Below, piece after piece: positions 46,201 through 54,352 of a stretch of DNA of 64,000 nt (the stretch's first letter is position 1; each line of letters begins with the position of its first letter). The translations under genes were made by a program, and so were the position numbers. The notes under the pieces were generated by a model. The model was not told where the DNA came from, searched no databases, and was given only the letters and a program-made list of their open reading frames with translations. Source of the DNA: Ancylostoma caninum (taxonomy: Eukaryota; Nematoda; Chromadorea; Rhabditida; Ancylostomatidae); contig JBAJFG010000080.1 of assembly GCA_037903475.1 (NCBI GenBank), positions 930,001-994,000 of the forward strand, in the 5' to 3' direction.

Positions 46201-46849
46201 AAATGGTAAGCAACTCCTGGAAAGAAAGAATTGAAGTTAAAAAAGTACAGTCTGAGAATGCTGGGGGTAAAGTACGGAATACACATTATATCATTGCAAA
46301 ACAGTTATTAGAGGCGAAAACAGCTGATCCGTGTCACACACAACTCTCAGCCACAACCGGGGGTAGCGGGGGTACCCTCATCCGGGGGTAGCGAGATATT
46401 CTATATAACTCATTATATCTTGAGAATACAGATGCCTATGGCGATTCACCTCGCGTAGAATTACTGGGACCATTGTCGACGCTCAAAAATATTCAAAATT
46501 TCAGACTTGAAAGTCATCGTGGGTGCTGCCCTTGAAAAACCGCGAGAACTTATTTGACAACCTAATACATACATATATTCCATCATTTTCCAAAGTGAAC
46601 GTCGACTGAGTGTGGAAACAGCAGGGATAACTATGCTCAACTATTGCTATTGTAAGATAGATAACAATGGTTAGGCTTAGGAGGGGTAGTATGTATGTTC
46701 CTTCCGAATTATGTGCTTTACTTCGGCTTTTTTTTTTCTTAACAGAACCATCAACTTTGTAACAAATTTTCTATTGGTGGGTGCAAAAAAAAACTTCAGA
46801 ACTTACCAAAGATGAGCTGCATAAAGCGTGATTGGATCGAGCTCGCCAT
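20518..46849 (-). CDS. INF2-like: INF2-type inverted formin (DID-FH1-FH2-tail), 28 exons
   Basis: Formins nucleate and elongate actin filaments; INF2-type members also bind microtubules. C. elegans relatives (exc-6, inft genes) act in tubular cells. Exons, 5' to 3': 46807-46849, 40995-41225, 35728-35822, 35516-35684, 31310-31343, 30020-30107, 29758-29880, 29615-29672, 29324-29530, 28780-28910, 28598-28664, 26791-26879, 25986-26069, 25821-25922, 25669-25766, 25524-25612, 25284-25462, 25165-25226, 24684-24804, 24331-24498, 24127-24266, 23923-24067, 23480-23578, 23124-23375, 22999-23067, 21518-21622, 21367-21456, 20518-21054. They sum to 3675 bases (1224 codons plus TGA) with all phases consistent; human INF2 is of similar length. 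FH2 order and spacing follow INF2 closely. Less certain: exon 1, exon 2 and the two GC donors after exons 9 and 15. The gene is intact despite several transposons in its introns. Confidence 0.85.
24127..28664 (-). CDS. formin exons 11-21: FH2 actin-nucleating domain
   Basis: Residues about 394-792. Landmarks in order: the two-Trp lasso (CRWRHM .. PFW), [68 protein letters not shown] with [28 protein letters not shown], and the C-terminal helix [18 protein letters not shown]. Each matches INF2/FHDC1-type FH2 in order and spacing. The conserved Ile of the knob region is present ([14 protein letters not shown]). The FH2 ends in an acidic/basic coiled helix ([11 protein letters not shown]), as in human INF2 and FHDC1. 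Confidence 0.9.
26913..27176 (+). CDS. small ORF with signal-peptide-like start, inside a formin intron
   Basis: An 87-codon plus-strand ORF, antisense to formin intron 11, begins [20 protein letters not shown], a plausible secretion signal, followed by [14 protein letters not shown]. There is no homologue I recognise, no AATAAA nearby and no splicing support, so it may be chance. Confidence 0.15.
   Translation: MKAMALAGKCCLLVLSLASSPHTLSDPCPWAIDEGEIFDHWNTLNYMRTTIESQLGGMFKSLFVSQNSPYFAMMKSEAVGILPSLSC
28225..28290. repeat. inverted repeat, 20-bp arms
   Basis: GCCCCAGACAAACGTTCGGA and its complement with one mismatch, about 25 bases apart. It lies in formin intron 11, at the left edge of the dispersed repeat that follows. 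Confidence 0.7.
28296..28557. repeat. dispersed repeat, copy 1
   Basis: It contains TTTGGGGACCCAGATGGAAA, an AATAAAAAT-rich centre and a closing C run (28520-28530) before GCCACTGG. It aligns along its length with 48240-48622, which carries an extra insertion. Confidence 0.75.
28780..29530 (-). CDS. formin exons 9-10: FH1 profilin-binding region
   Basis: 29324-29530 and 28780-28910 carry poly-proline blocks ([37 protein letters not shown]), the profilin-actin docking type of sequence that precedes FH2 in formins. Exon 10 ends with KDLKMKPIM, the usual lead-in to FH2 (INF2 has LRMKKLNW at this point). To keep phase the intron between them must start at G|GCAATC, a GC donor. The nearest GT donor (29268-29273) would put exon 10 out of frame. 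Confidence 0.75.
29758..41225 (-). CDS. formin exons 2-7: diaphanous-inhibitory (DID/FH3-like) region
   Basis: Residues about 15-261 of the predicted formin are helical and armadillo-like: [20 protein letters not shown], then [19 protein letters not shown], then [19 protein letters not shown]. The last aligns in kind with the INF2 DID segment around RTQLRNEFIGLQLLDVL, and is followed by an acidic EIEQCQKLL helix as in INF2. Exon 2 (40995-41225) shows no recognised motif but its phases fit at both sides (G|AG twice) and it ends LLLRDRDLT. If the stop at 40939-40941 were used instead, exon 2 would be a terminal exon of another gene; the donor G|GTGAATG makes the formin reading better. Confidence 0.7.
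30176..30724. mobile_element. 549-bp TA-flanked inverted-repeat element
   Basis: Ends CAGGGTGGCCGAAAATTATC and a near-complement (two differences in 28 bases) lie between TA at 30174-30175 and 30725-30726. The size suggests a non-autonomous Tc1/mariner-type element. It is in formin intron 5. Confidence 0.8.
30857..30930 (-). repeat. LINE 3' end with AAAT tail
   Basis: On the minus strand GAGCACCTCGAGTGTATTTAGC precedes (AAAT/AAGT)n. It is the reverse-orientation counterpart of the fragment at 40704. Confidence 0.5.
31171..31575 (+). repeat. two related LINE or SINE 3' tails plus an (AAAT)n tract
   Basis: TTAGTGACACGGCTTGTTGTG at about 31223 and CAGTGACACGCCTTGTTGTG at about 31520 are each followed by ATAAA repeats and ACACATAA. 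A pure AAAT tract covers 31177-31211. The first copy ends about 45 bases before formin exon 5 (31310-31343). Confidence 0.55.
32905..33619. mobile_element. inverted-repeat element, GGCAGCACCCAC family
   Basis: TAGGCAGCACCCACG at the left and CGTGGGTGCTGCCTTT at the right bound about 715 bases in formin intron 4. The inner left end (CCCAGTAATTCTACGC) is shared with a copy at 46450-46530. Confidence 0.55.
33798..35376 (-). mobile_element. Tc3-like transposon with double end repeats (IR/DR), inactive
   Basis: 1579 bases between TA duplications (33796-33797, 35377-35378). Each end has an outer copy starting CAGTGCGTATCAAAACTATG and an inner copy of TATCAAAACTATGTATCCAC about 175 bases further in (33977, 35175), the IR/DR layout. 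Located in formin intron 4. Confidence 0.92.
34028..35105 (-). pseudogene. Tc3-like transposase, frameshifted
   Basis: Read on the minus strand: the paired-type DNA-binding start ([21 protein letters not shown], 34905-35105), then the second helix-turn-helix (34660-34977) in another frame, then the DDE domain with [20 protein letters not shown] and [12 protein letters not shown] (34028-34640). At least two frame changes separate these blocks, so no full protein is made. The DDE residues themselves survive (D, D, E with about 34 residues between the last two). Confidence 0.88.
36453..37293. mobile_element. inverted-repeat element, GGCAGCACCCAC family
   Basis: TTAAAGGCAGCACCCA and TGGGTGCTGCCTTTAA bound 841 bases. 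The target duplication is either TA or TTAA; the ends cannot tell. No transposase seen. Located in formin intron 2, next to the BEL element. Confidence 0.7.
37406..37660 (-). repeat. 3' LTR of the BEL/Pao element
   Basis: 255 bases, nearly identical to 40055-40309. AATAAA occurs on the minus strand at 37478-37483, a likely poly(A) signal in the R region. The end of the gag-protease ORF overlaps it. Confidence 0.92.
37550..39742 (-). CDS. retrotransposon gag-protease polyprotein
   Basis: 730 codons, open from ATG 39742. Residues about 50-130 form a helical capsid-like (DUF1759-type) region. Three zinc knuckles follow: [14 protein letters not shown] (229-242), [14 protein letters not shown] (261-274), [13 protein letters not shown] (279-291). 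A retropepsin-like domain (about 383-480) begins [12 protein letters not shown], where members of the family have Asp in place of the Lys at 389; the catalytic residue is therefore missing. After about residue 590 the protein turns into Arg/Pro/Ser repeats and runs 37 codons into the 3' LTR. The join suggests that pol was deleted and replaced by this low-complexity segment. Confidence 0.88.
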   Translation of the reverse strand: MALHFHRIAVVLSARSLRKVVNFYKESAENVEYRADNEDIESCNSTTALLNCSILRINEAKEDLQKLYREILDDYRNCENNSEKREILAEIHQITEESELHISIAEANDLIAILAAKLNEFNKIQENMENRLECPKTRAQKVCAPAKDDSEIVQNVAENTEQSRSYVSMSSFSQAPYSNQHRDGPMAVLEKEIAIERYSESRLCQKNNGRVKQSKAKRPNYRPNYGKGCIFCHKGNHSSERCRIVCDQSMRRKALKEQNRCWKCFSWAHNSFDCQKQDCPHCGQKHHVSLCFKKYRPHSNYANKLQPKHMPLNQSDRGNYQNCGQRSNRRQSDRREHASISAQICVDTSINSNRRVKSSINEQLVLMTAEGSVWNAGKQQYEKVLFAFKSGAQKTVIDEKLVEQFGLPKHMTEKCSISGIGGRVETFESQIVPLKIGTVFGEEIEMTVRTRPIITNGFPAVKLEQDDVTFLKANDIFLASTKLRGEHQIPRVLVGLDYYHDLVIGNGARTPSGLRIAKTVFGHTIYGRGLSSVSQTKSVSCNLTAIREETEYRTQQENSDLDGPTGSQRGKNPKYSGEIVHAYGFTGVPFALKENVTDFEHNCSVAARKLRSPHLHPSALNSSRRPPVLHVKPSSTPSSRRSPSTPATRRRPSRPRAVFRRRPPQEVDHRRTTTTRKKAKTSDINSYNSCRPPEYHRQIDDPCSIYAYRRYCTSCRGGGADPSRARDTCS
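40041..40052 (-). promoter_or_regulatory. primer-binding site, tRNA-Gly type
   Basis: Minus-strand TGGTGCATCGGC starts two bases after the LTR and is complementary to the 3' end of eukaryotic tRNA-Gly(GCC) (..GCCGATGCA plus CCA). Twelve bases match. Confidence 0.8.
40055..40309 (-). repeat. 5' LTR of the BEL/Pao element
   Basis: Partner of the LTR at 37406-37660, followed on its 3' side by the primer-binding site. The two differences seen are GGAGCTACAG versus GGAGGTACAG and TCGGTGATA versus TCGATGATA. Confidence 0.92.
40704..40740 (+). repeat. LINE 3' end with AAAT tail
   Basis: GGTGCACCCTCGAGTGTATTTG then AATAACTAAATAAAT; same family as 12351. Confidence 0.55.
41824..41862 (+). repeat. 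AAAT-type tail
   Basis: GAACAATAAATAAATAAATGGCAA; a very similar tail (AAATAAATGGCAATAG) ends at about 45448. Confidence 0.4.
41976..43565 (-). mobile_element. second Tc3-like transposon, decayed
   Basis: 1590 bases between TA duplications (41974-41975, 43566-43567). Outer ends CGCTGCGTTTCATAACTATA and its near-complement; inner copies at about 42153 and 43372 again give the IR/DR layout. Located in formin intron 1. Confidence 0.88.
42438..42850 (-). pseudogene. Tc3-like transposase fragment
   Basis: Minus-strand frame 42438-42776 reads [31 protein letters not shown] and [20 protein letters not shown], the middle of a Tc3-type DDE domain. The following catalytic part is only recognisable in other frames. 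It is more degraded than the copy at 34-35 kb, with no N-terminal DNA-binding block that I could read. Confidence 0.8.
44082..45280. repeat. inverted pair of a dispersed repeat, about 130-base arms
   Basis: 44082-44215 read in reverse and 45150-45280 forward share GTGTGCACTGTGCAC, AAGTACACCATTC and CTACGGTGGAACA, and both encode [13 protein letters not shown] in one frame. They are about 0.9 kb apart in formin intron 1. Another dispersed repeat (44335-44545, similar to 56800-56980) lies between them. Confidence 0.65.
45856..46038 (-). CDS. candidate exon in formin intron 1, not assigned
   Basis: After acceptor-like CACCCTAG the minus strand stays open for about 59 codons ([31 protein letters not shown]) to TGA at 45856. 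Its phase does not fit formin exon 1, so it is either part of another gene or an alternative or remnant exon. Not recognised. Confidence 0.25.
   Translation of the reverse strand, partial: HPRRLKSMQIPGCVRKIRDEKGSITYFSLDMHNSTKLVEGGKLETFKNREPFFLSSDKIA
46440..46535. repeat. partial copy of the GGCAGCACCCAC element
   Basis: CATCGTGGGTGCTGCCCTTG with the inner CGTAGAATTACTGGGACCAT matches the left end of the 32905 element in reverse orientation. No second end was found. Confidence 0.5.
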
Positions 46850-46856
46850 GTTTTGA

Positions 46857-46859
46857 ACT
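46857..46859 (-). promoter_or_regulatory. probable spliced-leader acceptor of the formin mRNA
   Basis: Read on the minus strand, CCCGATTTCAG is followed by eight bases (TTCAAAAC) and the ATG at 46847-46849. An acceptor this close before a start with no upstream exon is typical of nematode trans-splicing. A GC-rich tract at 47100-47170 with a TCGGACGG..CCGTCCGA palindrome may be the promoter area. Confidence 0.5.
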
Positions 46860-47174
46860 GAAATCGGGACTTAACTGCAAGTTTCACTGACTAATGAATA
46901 AATCCATTTGGAGAAAAGTAGCCATGTAGAACGAAAAGAATAAAACAGGCACGGAGAACAAGACTCAAAAGAGTATGAAGCAGAGTAAGAGGAAATGCGA
47001 GAAAAAGAGACTGACAGGCTGGCTTGATAGTGAACAATGCCTCTCGTAGCCCAAGCAGCGATTTATTTGCGATTCAAATGATGGTTCCCGAGAAAGACCA
47101 GGAGCACAGGCAAGCGAGTGGGACCGGATTGACGTCGGACGGGTAATCCGTCCGATCCGCGTGGATCCGGCCAC

Positions 47175-48234
47175 TTTTTCCAGCGCTCTCAGGTTACGGC
47201 TTATATCGTTCGTCGCTTTTTAGAAGTCACTGTTCCGGCGGTTGAGGCGCCGCGTTCAAGAAAGCTCTCATTGGCCGATTCTTGAGTGCTTCTCAGACCC
47301 AGTTGGGAGATAAACAGCTGATGCTAAATGGAGATTTCGCAGTGTTCGTGGCGTGAAATGTTTCAGCGATGGAGTGCGGATGTGTGTGTGCGAAGATGCC
47401 AAGCAAATTACGGTCGGCAAATAGGCAAATAGCCGTTTGATGGTCGACCGATCCCATTTTATGGAAGCGGAAATAGCACAACACGAGAACCGCCAAGACG
47501 CTCCGTGGCAAATATTCACAGAGCATCAGTTACTGGTGAGAAAAAACTACAAGATGAGCATTTCTTTGTACGAACTGACCGGACCCGATGAAATCAGCAC
47601 AATTTGTTCGCAAGCGGGGATTTCGAAATATTCACAGATTTTGATGATCAAAAGTCCAAAAAATCTGTGCTCAAATCCATTACACATAGCATACTTGAAA
47701 AATTCCCAGCCTTTGAGCAGAGAGGAGTACTGGTATATTAAATTGATAATACTGACAGTACCAGATAGGGCACATGGAAGAGGAAAGAAGAGTTTGCGCC
47801 AAAAAAGGCTCAAGCACCGGTCAGTCAGAGGTTTGACAAATCAAAACCCTTCGGAAGTAGTAATTTGTTGCAAATTAAACATTTTAAAAGCGTTTATCCG
47901 TCACTAAACTATTCGATTTATTTTTCTTTTCCTCAAGTCCTAAAGCAGTAGGCAGTCGCTCTCCAGATACAAAGAACATTTGAACGTTATGCAATATTTA
48001 TTTGAATGTACGAATAAAAATGTTGGAATAATGTGGGTTTACTGTTATTCAGTACTAGCTATCAGTAGTTCATAAACTGTAGAAAATTATACAGTGTAGC
48101 GGAATAGGTCACTGACTTCTTGTTTTTTGGATGCGGGGGTGGGGGGGGGGTGTTGGGGAGTAGTTCTTTTTGGAAGATGCTTTAAGTAATCCTTTACGTA
48201 GATAACAGTGACAGACGCAGAAAGTGGAGGGGAG
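47175..48234. other. no supported gene upstream of the formin start
   Basis: A plus-strand ATG at 47461 opens 25 codons to a donor-like CTG|GTGAGA, but the next acceptor gives no convincing frame. The 47620-47720 stretch reads KSVLKSITHSILEKFP in one frame; this may be chance. Confidence 0.3.
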
Positions 48235-48622
48235 GGGGGCGTGGGAAAAAAGTGAGGCCTCGGAAACTTTGGGGACCCAGATGGAAAATAAAATTAATAA
48301 AAATTTCCACGGGCTTTCTTCTCTAAACCTGGGCATAATGTTTTAATGATGCTTTCACTTCCATCTGAAGACGACAATCTATTCGAAACGTCAGGCCAAT
48401 AAAGTTTACCACCTAACGACATGGTTGGCAGAAGAAGTGAAAGCATCATTAATAAAAATATTAATTATAATTGCAAATAACAAATAAAAATTATATTAAA
48501 AATAATAATAAAAATAAACAATCGAAAATAAACTAATGCAAAATTTTTATCTGTATTGTGAAGTAATTTCGAAAATCCCCCACTCCTCCCGCCTCCCCCC
48601 CCCCTGCGTCAGCCACTGGTAG
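48235..48622. repeat. dispersed repeat, copy 2, with an insertion
   Basis: Same family as 28296-28557 (TTTGGGGACCCAGATGGAAA at the left, C run then CAGCCACTGG at the right), interrupted at 48305-48447. Confidence 0.75.
48305..48447. mobile_element. 143-bp insertion flanked by a 12-bp duplication
   Basis: ATTAATAAAAAT occurs on both sides (48293-48304, 48448-48459), while copy 1 of the host repeat has it once. The insert has AATGATGCTTTCACTTC near its left and the complement at its right end, and an ATTCGAAACGTCAGG word. The duplication length fits retroposition. Confidence 0.6.
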
Positions 48623-50002
48623 ATAATGATGGACAAGCTGACGATATTGAACACTCATCTAAAGAATTTTGCGGAAAAAAAAAGAAAAGATGAGAGCTAG
48701 TATATCACTGCCCGCCTCAAACACCCTGTCGAACGCCTTTTATGACCGCGCACTCAATGAAATCCCTCTTTTTTTTCTTTTGAACAGAGAGCGTGTTACA
48801 GAAATAAGTTTGAGAGTTCTGCTTGATCATCCGCGAGATTCCCTGATGTTAAGAAGTTTCTATGTTACGATTCCTGCTCTGTACTTTTCCAATCTGCTCT
48901 GCTTACTATAGCGGTTAACAAATGAGAACGCTTAACCACTATGTACAGTTGCTCAACACTGCCATTGCTATGGAGTGTGCACAAAATTGAAACACAGTTG
49001 CAAAGCACTGTTTCATTTTGTTGTGCTTTCCATAACACGACACTAATGAGACCACATTCTTCTTAGCGTGGCACCTCTTCAATTTACGGAACTGTTTCTC
49101 TAGCTGAATGCTGATCATTCAAACAACTTTGCTGTGGCGAAGTAATGGACTCATTAGTTTCGTGCTCTCGGAGATTATCGTCTACGGCTTGTTGGAATGG
49201 TTTACTTCCATAGGTATTAAACAGGGTGCGCACATTGGTAAACTGGGTGCGCCGTGTTAAAAAAAGGACTCTAAATTTCGCTCGCAGCTCTTTTCTTAGG
49301 TTTCGGGATGGGTGTCTAAGTGCCACCACACCGGTTCTCGTGCAAACAGCCACTTGAAGGCATTGCAGCACGTTTCTAGTGAGTTCTTACAAAGTTGTGA
49401 TGATAATAATCGGACCAGCCGAAAAAACCCTTTCCACACCAAATTTAGAGCAAATCCGAGGAGCCACTTCGCATTTTTGCCCCATCGAACGGCAGCTCGC
49501 TGCGGTAAACGAAGGAAGGGGGTGGAGGGGGACCGGAGGGTAGGGAAGGTTTGCTTGCGCGGATATTTTTTTTTATCTCATCGAGCTCGCTATGCAAATC
49601 GCGGCTATGCTCTGAAGGATTTTTTCGCTGGAGCCAGGCAAAACGTCAAGTTTTGTTGGCTTTTGTTTTTTTTGGGTTCTCGAGCTGCGCCTTGGTAAAA
49701 ACTTTGACACAACTTTCAGGGGAAAGTTTCCACAGCACAAAAACAAGAACTGTCGGGAAAGTGCTCCACATCCGTGTAAAAAATTGAAAGAATTTATCTA
49801 GACAAAGTATTCATTCATCTTGTGATGAGAACTGAGCCGAGCAATAAAATATCTTCTTAGAACATTGCCTGGATGAGAAACAAGAACATGAAAAAAAAAC
49901 CATGTAGTAAAACATAGGTGAATTTTCTCGCTGAAGTCTCTACTAGTTTCGTAAGCAAGGAGTGAGCAACATGTGGTACTTGGAGTCTAACACTTGCCTT
50001 AC

Positions 50003-50169
50003 TTCTCAAAAAGGCATCCAGTTCCTGATGACTAACCTCTTTGTAACATGGAACAAAAACGCACGTGTGCTTCACTTGCAGTGCCTCGGCAATAACCTCC
50101 GCTGGCGTCATCGTGCCTGCTTTTACAGGAACGGAGCTAGCTCCAAAGAAGAGTTGTTTCTTGCGTGTG
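50003..50169 (-). CDS. candidate internal exon, unknown protein
   Basis: Between acceptor TTGACTTAG (50170-50178 in reverse) and donor A|GTAAGG at 50002 the minus strand is open for 55 codons in good composition (KKQLFFGASSVPVKAG, TPAEVIAEALQVKHT, VSHQELDAFLR). The pattern of two strands then a helix recalls ubiquitin-like or Ras-association folds, but I cannot name it. No neighbouring exon could be chained: downstream, 49300-49515 has two competing open frames. Confidence 0.35.
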
Positions 50170-51600
50170 CTAAGTCAAGATATGGCTTTCATCTCGAATA
50201 CGCATATGAAAGATTTTTTCGGATATTGTCTCATTTACAGAATAATTTAGGTGTGTCAATATCTATGGTGCACCCTATACTTAACTTTTTATTTAGATTC
50301 GGACGGCCACATGTTCGAGTGGATAGAATGAAGGTCACTGCTCGAAATTTCATTCAAAAACTCGAATATTCGGGGATCTGAATAGTCAAAAGAATCCCTG
50401 AGTCAGAGTAAACAATGTGTGGGCTGTTCTTGCGGGAAGTCGAGGCATTCAAACAATGTCTTTTTGGAAATTCATTAAGAGTGCAAATGAAATTCTACAT
50501 CCGTCTAATCTTTCGATGGTTTGTTTCTCAAAAACTCAGAACGTGTTTAAATTAGGTGCATATTTCTGCTGCTTCAAACGTCTTTGCCGAAAAATTCAGC
50601 GAGAACGAAGAAGAATTTCGAGGAAAAGGAAAATATTGCTTGTTTATTTATTTACTCATTTGTTTATACCGATACACAACAAGTGTTCCGTAAATCAAAG
50701 TGAAACAAAAATAAAAATGCAGATAGAAATGGATAGCATAGAACCAAACTTGAGAGAAAAAATACATATATCCCTAGACAGCTCACAGCTATACAGGTAA
50801 GTAATCCGAGGACTAATCTTGAATTCTTAGGAAATTTCGATGTTTAGCACTATAGACTTTCCAATTCATATAGAGACAGCATTTCATTTTATCCAGGAAT
50901 ATGCTTACTTTTGAAATTTGTAGTTTATTTTTGTATTTTAATAGCAAGATCTCACACTATCAACGGAGGTAACAGACGAATAAGACCACTGAGCTGATAC
51001 AGAGCTAGAGAAAAAGTGGTAAATTCGTAAGGGGGGGACAGGAGGGGTATGCTTAGCTGGAAGTAAATTCTTCTTAAGACGTTGACTGAATTACTGAAGA
51101 TCTCTCTCTCCCTCTCTCTGTTGTTAAAGGTGAATTTTTGAGAAACGAAGCTAAAATCAACGGGATAACGTAAACTGAGACGTAAACTTTATACCATTCA
51201 TAAGCTTGGAAAAAAAATTCGGCGCAATTTGGGTAGGGGGCACCCCTATTCCCATCCGTGACCACCTAGAGCACAAAACATATGCCAAATAAGGATTTTT
51301 TGATTATTCTGATTCGCAGAGAGAAGCATGGAAAACAGCAGGCTAACTGTACAACTGTCAAAATGCGTAATGAATAGTAGAAGTAATGAACCATGGAACG
51401 CCGAAGTTGCAATGATTGCAAGCGGATAATCCGAACACACGCGGATAACAACCATCATAGCTCATTTCGCCGGCTCTTCGCTAGTGTTTCTCGATCGCTA
51501 CACACATTCGACAAGAGAGTTACTCAATCTAGCTGTAGTATAACTGCACATAACCGATTAGCATCGGAGGTGTCCCTGTTCCTAGGGGGATTATGTACAT

Positions 51601-52085
51601 AGTATACATTGGAATATTCGAATTTTTGGATAATTCGAAAAATAGAAAATTTAAAATATTCGAATTCTGAATAGTTCAAATATGGGGCGTTTTGCAATAT
51701 TCGAACATGTGAACAATTCGAATAAGGTGTTTTCAAAATATGCGAATGAACAAATTATTCGAATGTGGGACTTTTTCGGCTACCCGAACCTTGTTAGTGG
51801 GTGGATACCTATTGCTTTCTATAGTAGCCATCATGCCATCATTATTCAAATGTCAAATGTTCCCAAGCCGAATAAACGAATATTTCGAATTTGCCACTTC
51901 CCAGACAATCGAATGAACGAATTGTTCGAATACTAGCTTTCTCTAGATGCCCGAAACGAACGAACAACTCTAATTATGAACAATCCGAATGAATGAACAG
52001 TTCGAATATGCCCATTCTTTGAAAAGCCGAATGAATAATTTATTCGAATATTCGAAAATTTCGTCGAATATATTCGATTCGGTCA
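51601..52085. repeat. TTCGAA-rich cluster
   Basis: I count 11 copies of TTCGAA in about 485 bases, plus many near-copies (GAATGAACGAATTGTTCGAA, CGAATATATTCGATTCG), spaced irregularly at 15-60 bases on both strands by symmetry. There is no fixed period. Smaller patches occur near 7160, 12740, 50300 and 58070. Confidence 0.75.
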
Positions 52086-52793
52086 CATGTATGTGCATAG
52101 CTCAGTTGAAGGAACGGTATACTTAGGGAGCCATAATTTAGCTCTGAATCTGATCTTCGTCATATTTATTTTTCCTTCTTTGTTCCGGAGCACCTCCGAT
52201 ACCGTAGAAAAGTTTTACAAAATTAAAATTGAATAGGTGGAACCAAGTTCCAAGTAAGTGAGATTAAATATTTTCTAGCAAAACCCATTGTTAGTCTAAA
52301 AATCCTTGCATTTACAAGAATTTGAAAAGTAAAACAGGCCAGGCTCTGATCGTACTTGTTAAACAGATTTGGAAATTACTAATAAATATGCTTACATACT
52401 TTAGTTGCTGCATTCAACGTATGAAAGAAAGAGGAACTTAACAGAAACTTACAAGAAAGCAAGAGGAAAAGAAAACACAACCTCCTGAACAAATACCAAG
52501 TCACTTAATGGAACGACTGCAAATATGTACAAAGAATTTTGACACCTTGACCCGTAACCTGCGATTAAAATCGCGACCAAATTCACACTTGAGTATGTCG
52601 CAATTGTTTTGTAAGTAGGACACTTTAAACTGAATTATGATTGATCACCTGTCCTTTCCGAGCCAGATTTGCGATCATGGCCGTTTTTTTTTCGGGTCAT
52701 CCTCTACAGGGTGTGAAACAGGCAAAAACTGAAAAAAAAACTTGGAGGAAACATCGCACAGTTGTCGATCATTCGGATTGAATTTAAACGAAC

Positions 52794-52863
52794 TTTATTT
52801 ATCCGTCTATTTATTTGTTTATTTTTTACTTGTTCATTGTATGCTCTCAGAGGTGCGCTAAGA
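52794..52863 (-). repeat. LINE 3' end with AAAT tail
   Basis: On the minus strand TTAGCGCACCTCTGAGAGCA then A-rich (AATA)n; family member of the tail at 53877. Confidence 0.5.
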
Positions 52864-53321
52864 AATAACTAGAATAGATCAGAAAACTGAAGACATAAAA
52901 CAAGAAAATATGGTTCACATAGTAAAATCTTTGCATGATCTCGTATATATATACAAGCTAACATTACCATAATGGACTCTACAACTGACTCATCGACACG
53001 CTTGGCGTGAACCCCATTCAATGGATAGATAGGTCAGCGAACGCTTGTGCTACGTAAGCTTACAATCTTCAGATGAAAGACCTCGACTTAATGAAGAAGT
53101 CGTTAGAGTGGCTCACCCGAAAAGGGATTGGCTAACGTCAGACCTTTTATTTTTTATACTTTTGAAAAATTTGGTCACTTCGAGGAGACCATTCGTTGGA
53201 GGTTCCACTTGTCGAAAGTGAAACCACATAAACCTACATAATACACAGGAAGATGTCTTGCAGCCCTCCAGTGTCAACTCGTCCTTGCCTAAGATCATAT
53301 ATCTTGATGTTTGAGACCTTT

Positions 53322-53380
53322 TCGTGCACCTTCGACTATATTTCAATCACACTGTAAATAAATAAATGAATAAATAAAGC
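53322..53380 (+). repeat. LINE 3' end with AAAT tail
   Basis: CGTGCACCTTCGACTATATT then CACTGTAAATAAATAAATG. It lies 50 bases from the left arm of the inverted-repeat structure at 53431. Confidence 0.5.
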
Positions 53381-53876
53381 GAAAACTTCGCACTTCGGGC
53401 TCGGACGAGCAGAAGGTGGGCCTTCATCCGGTATTCACAGCCTGCGTTGACGTAGACGTACTGTTTTCGCGACTTTAATTGTTGCTCTATGTTCGCTATG
53501 TGCAATTTGAAATAGCGTCTGGAATATAGAATAGCGCTGTTTAACCTCCCATAACCTCCCTTTAACCGCTGTTTCCCAAAATATATAAGTTTATGCGGAT
53601 ATCTCTGCTCCGAACTGAGTTATAGTAGAAAGACGCAAAAGACGCGCCTTTGCGTCTTCTTCGTCTTTTTTCCAAAGATTACCGACGGTATTGTAGGACA
53701 GTTGCACTGCTATGAAGTAAAAACACAGCCTATAAATTCGCACACGGAATTTTTGCAGACGAGTTTCGATATTCGAGGTGGCTGCGACGAATACAGTATG
53801 AACGAAACTTTCTAGACGTCAGCCTGAACATCCGGCCCAGACTCGTAGTGAGCAGCTACGAGTAGCTCCTATTTTT

Positions 53877-54352
53877 TATTTATTTATTTATTTATTTGTT
53901 TGCACACGCTGGTGCGCCTTACAATAGCAAGGAAAGAGAACAAAACAATAGCGACCATTAGCAATACTGAAACTCAGATCCAAGAGAACTCGCGAATGAT
54001 GTAAAAAACGACCGAAAGTGTTAACTAAACCGGAAGTAGGCGTCTCAAAAGCCATGGGCCCTATGCCATGCACGCCACCTATACAACAGCCCACACCAGC
54101 TGGCTAGATGCCCTGCTCGCCTAGGGGGTCATTGGACCAAGACGGAACTTCGGCACACGAGTATACCAGCTACCTCGTGGAACCGTCAAGATTGGACTGG
54201 ATTAGTGGGCAAGGCGAGCTAGGGATGATAGGCTTACAGCACCTTGACCGGCAGTTACTGGCGACAGATGGGAGATCTTATCCAGAGGAGAGAGTTCTCT
54301 TGGAAAAAAAAACACAACACTCTGATTGAACTAGGTGTTAGTAACATGGAAC
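53877..54352 (-). repeat. 3' UTR and (AAAT)n tail of the LINE
   Basis: It ends on the minus strand with GGCGCACCAGCGTGTGCAAA then AAATA repeats, the full-length reference for the isolated tails elsewhere. Confidence 0.75.

Noticed and set aside
47437..47907. 156-codon plus-strand ORF, one frame with faint MCTS1-like resemblance (LKSITHSILEKFP)
   Set aside because: The resemblance covers about a dozen residues, is in a different frame from the ATG, and ends at a stop; no splice model works.
49084..49515. Minus-strand segment with two open frames (one ending WWHLDTHPET, one ending GPIIIITTL) after a good acceptor
   Set aside because: Two competing frames and no donor partner whose phase distinguishes them; the GC-rich flank looks like a dispersed repeat.
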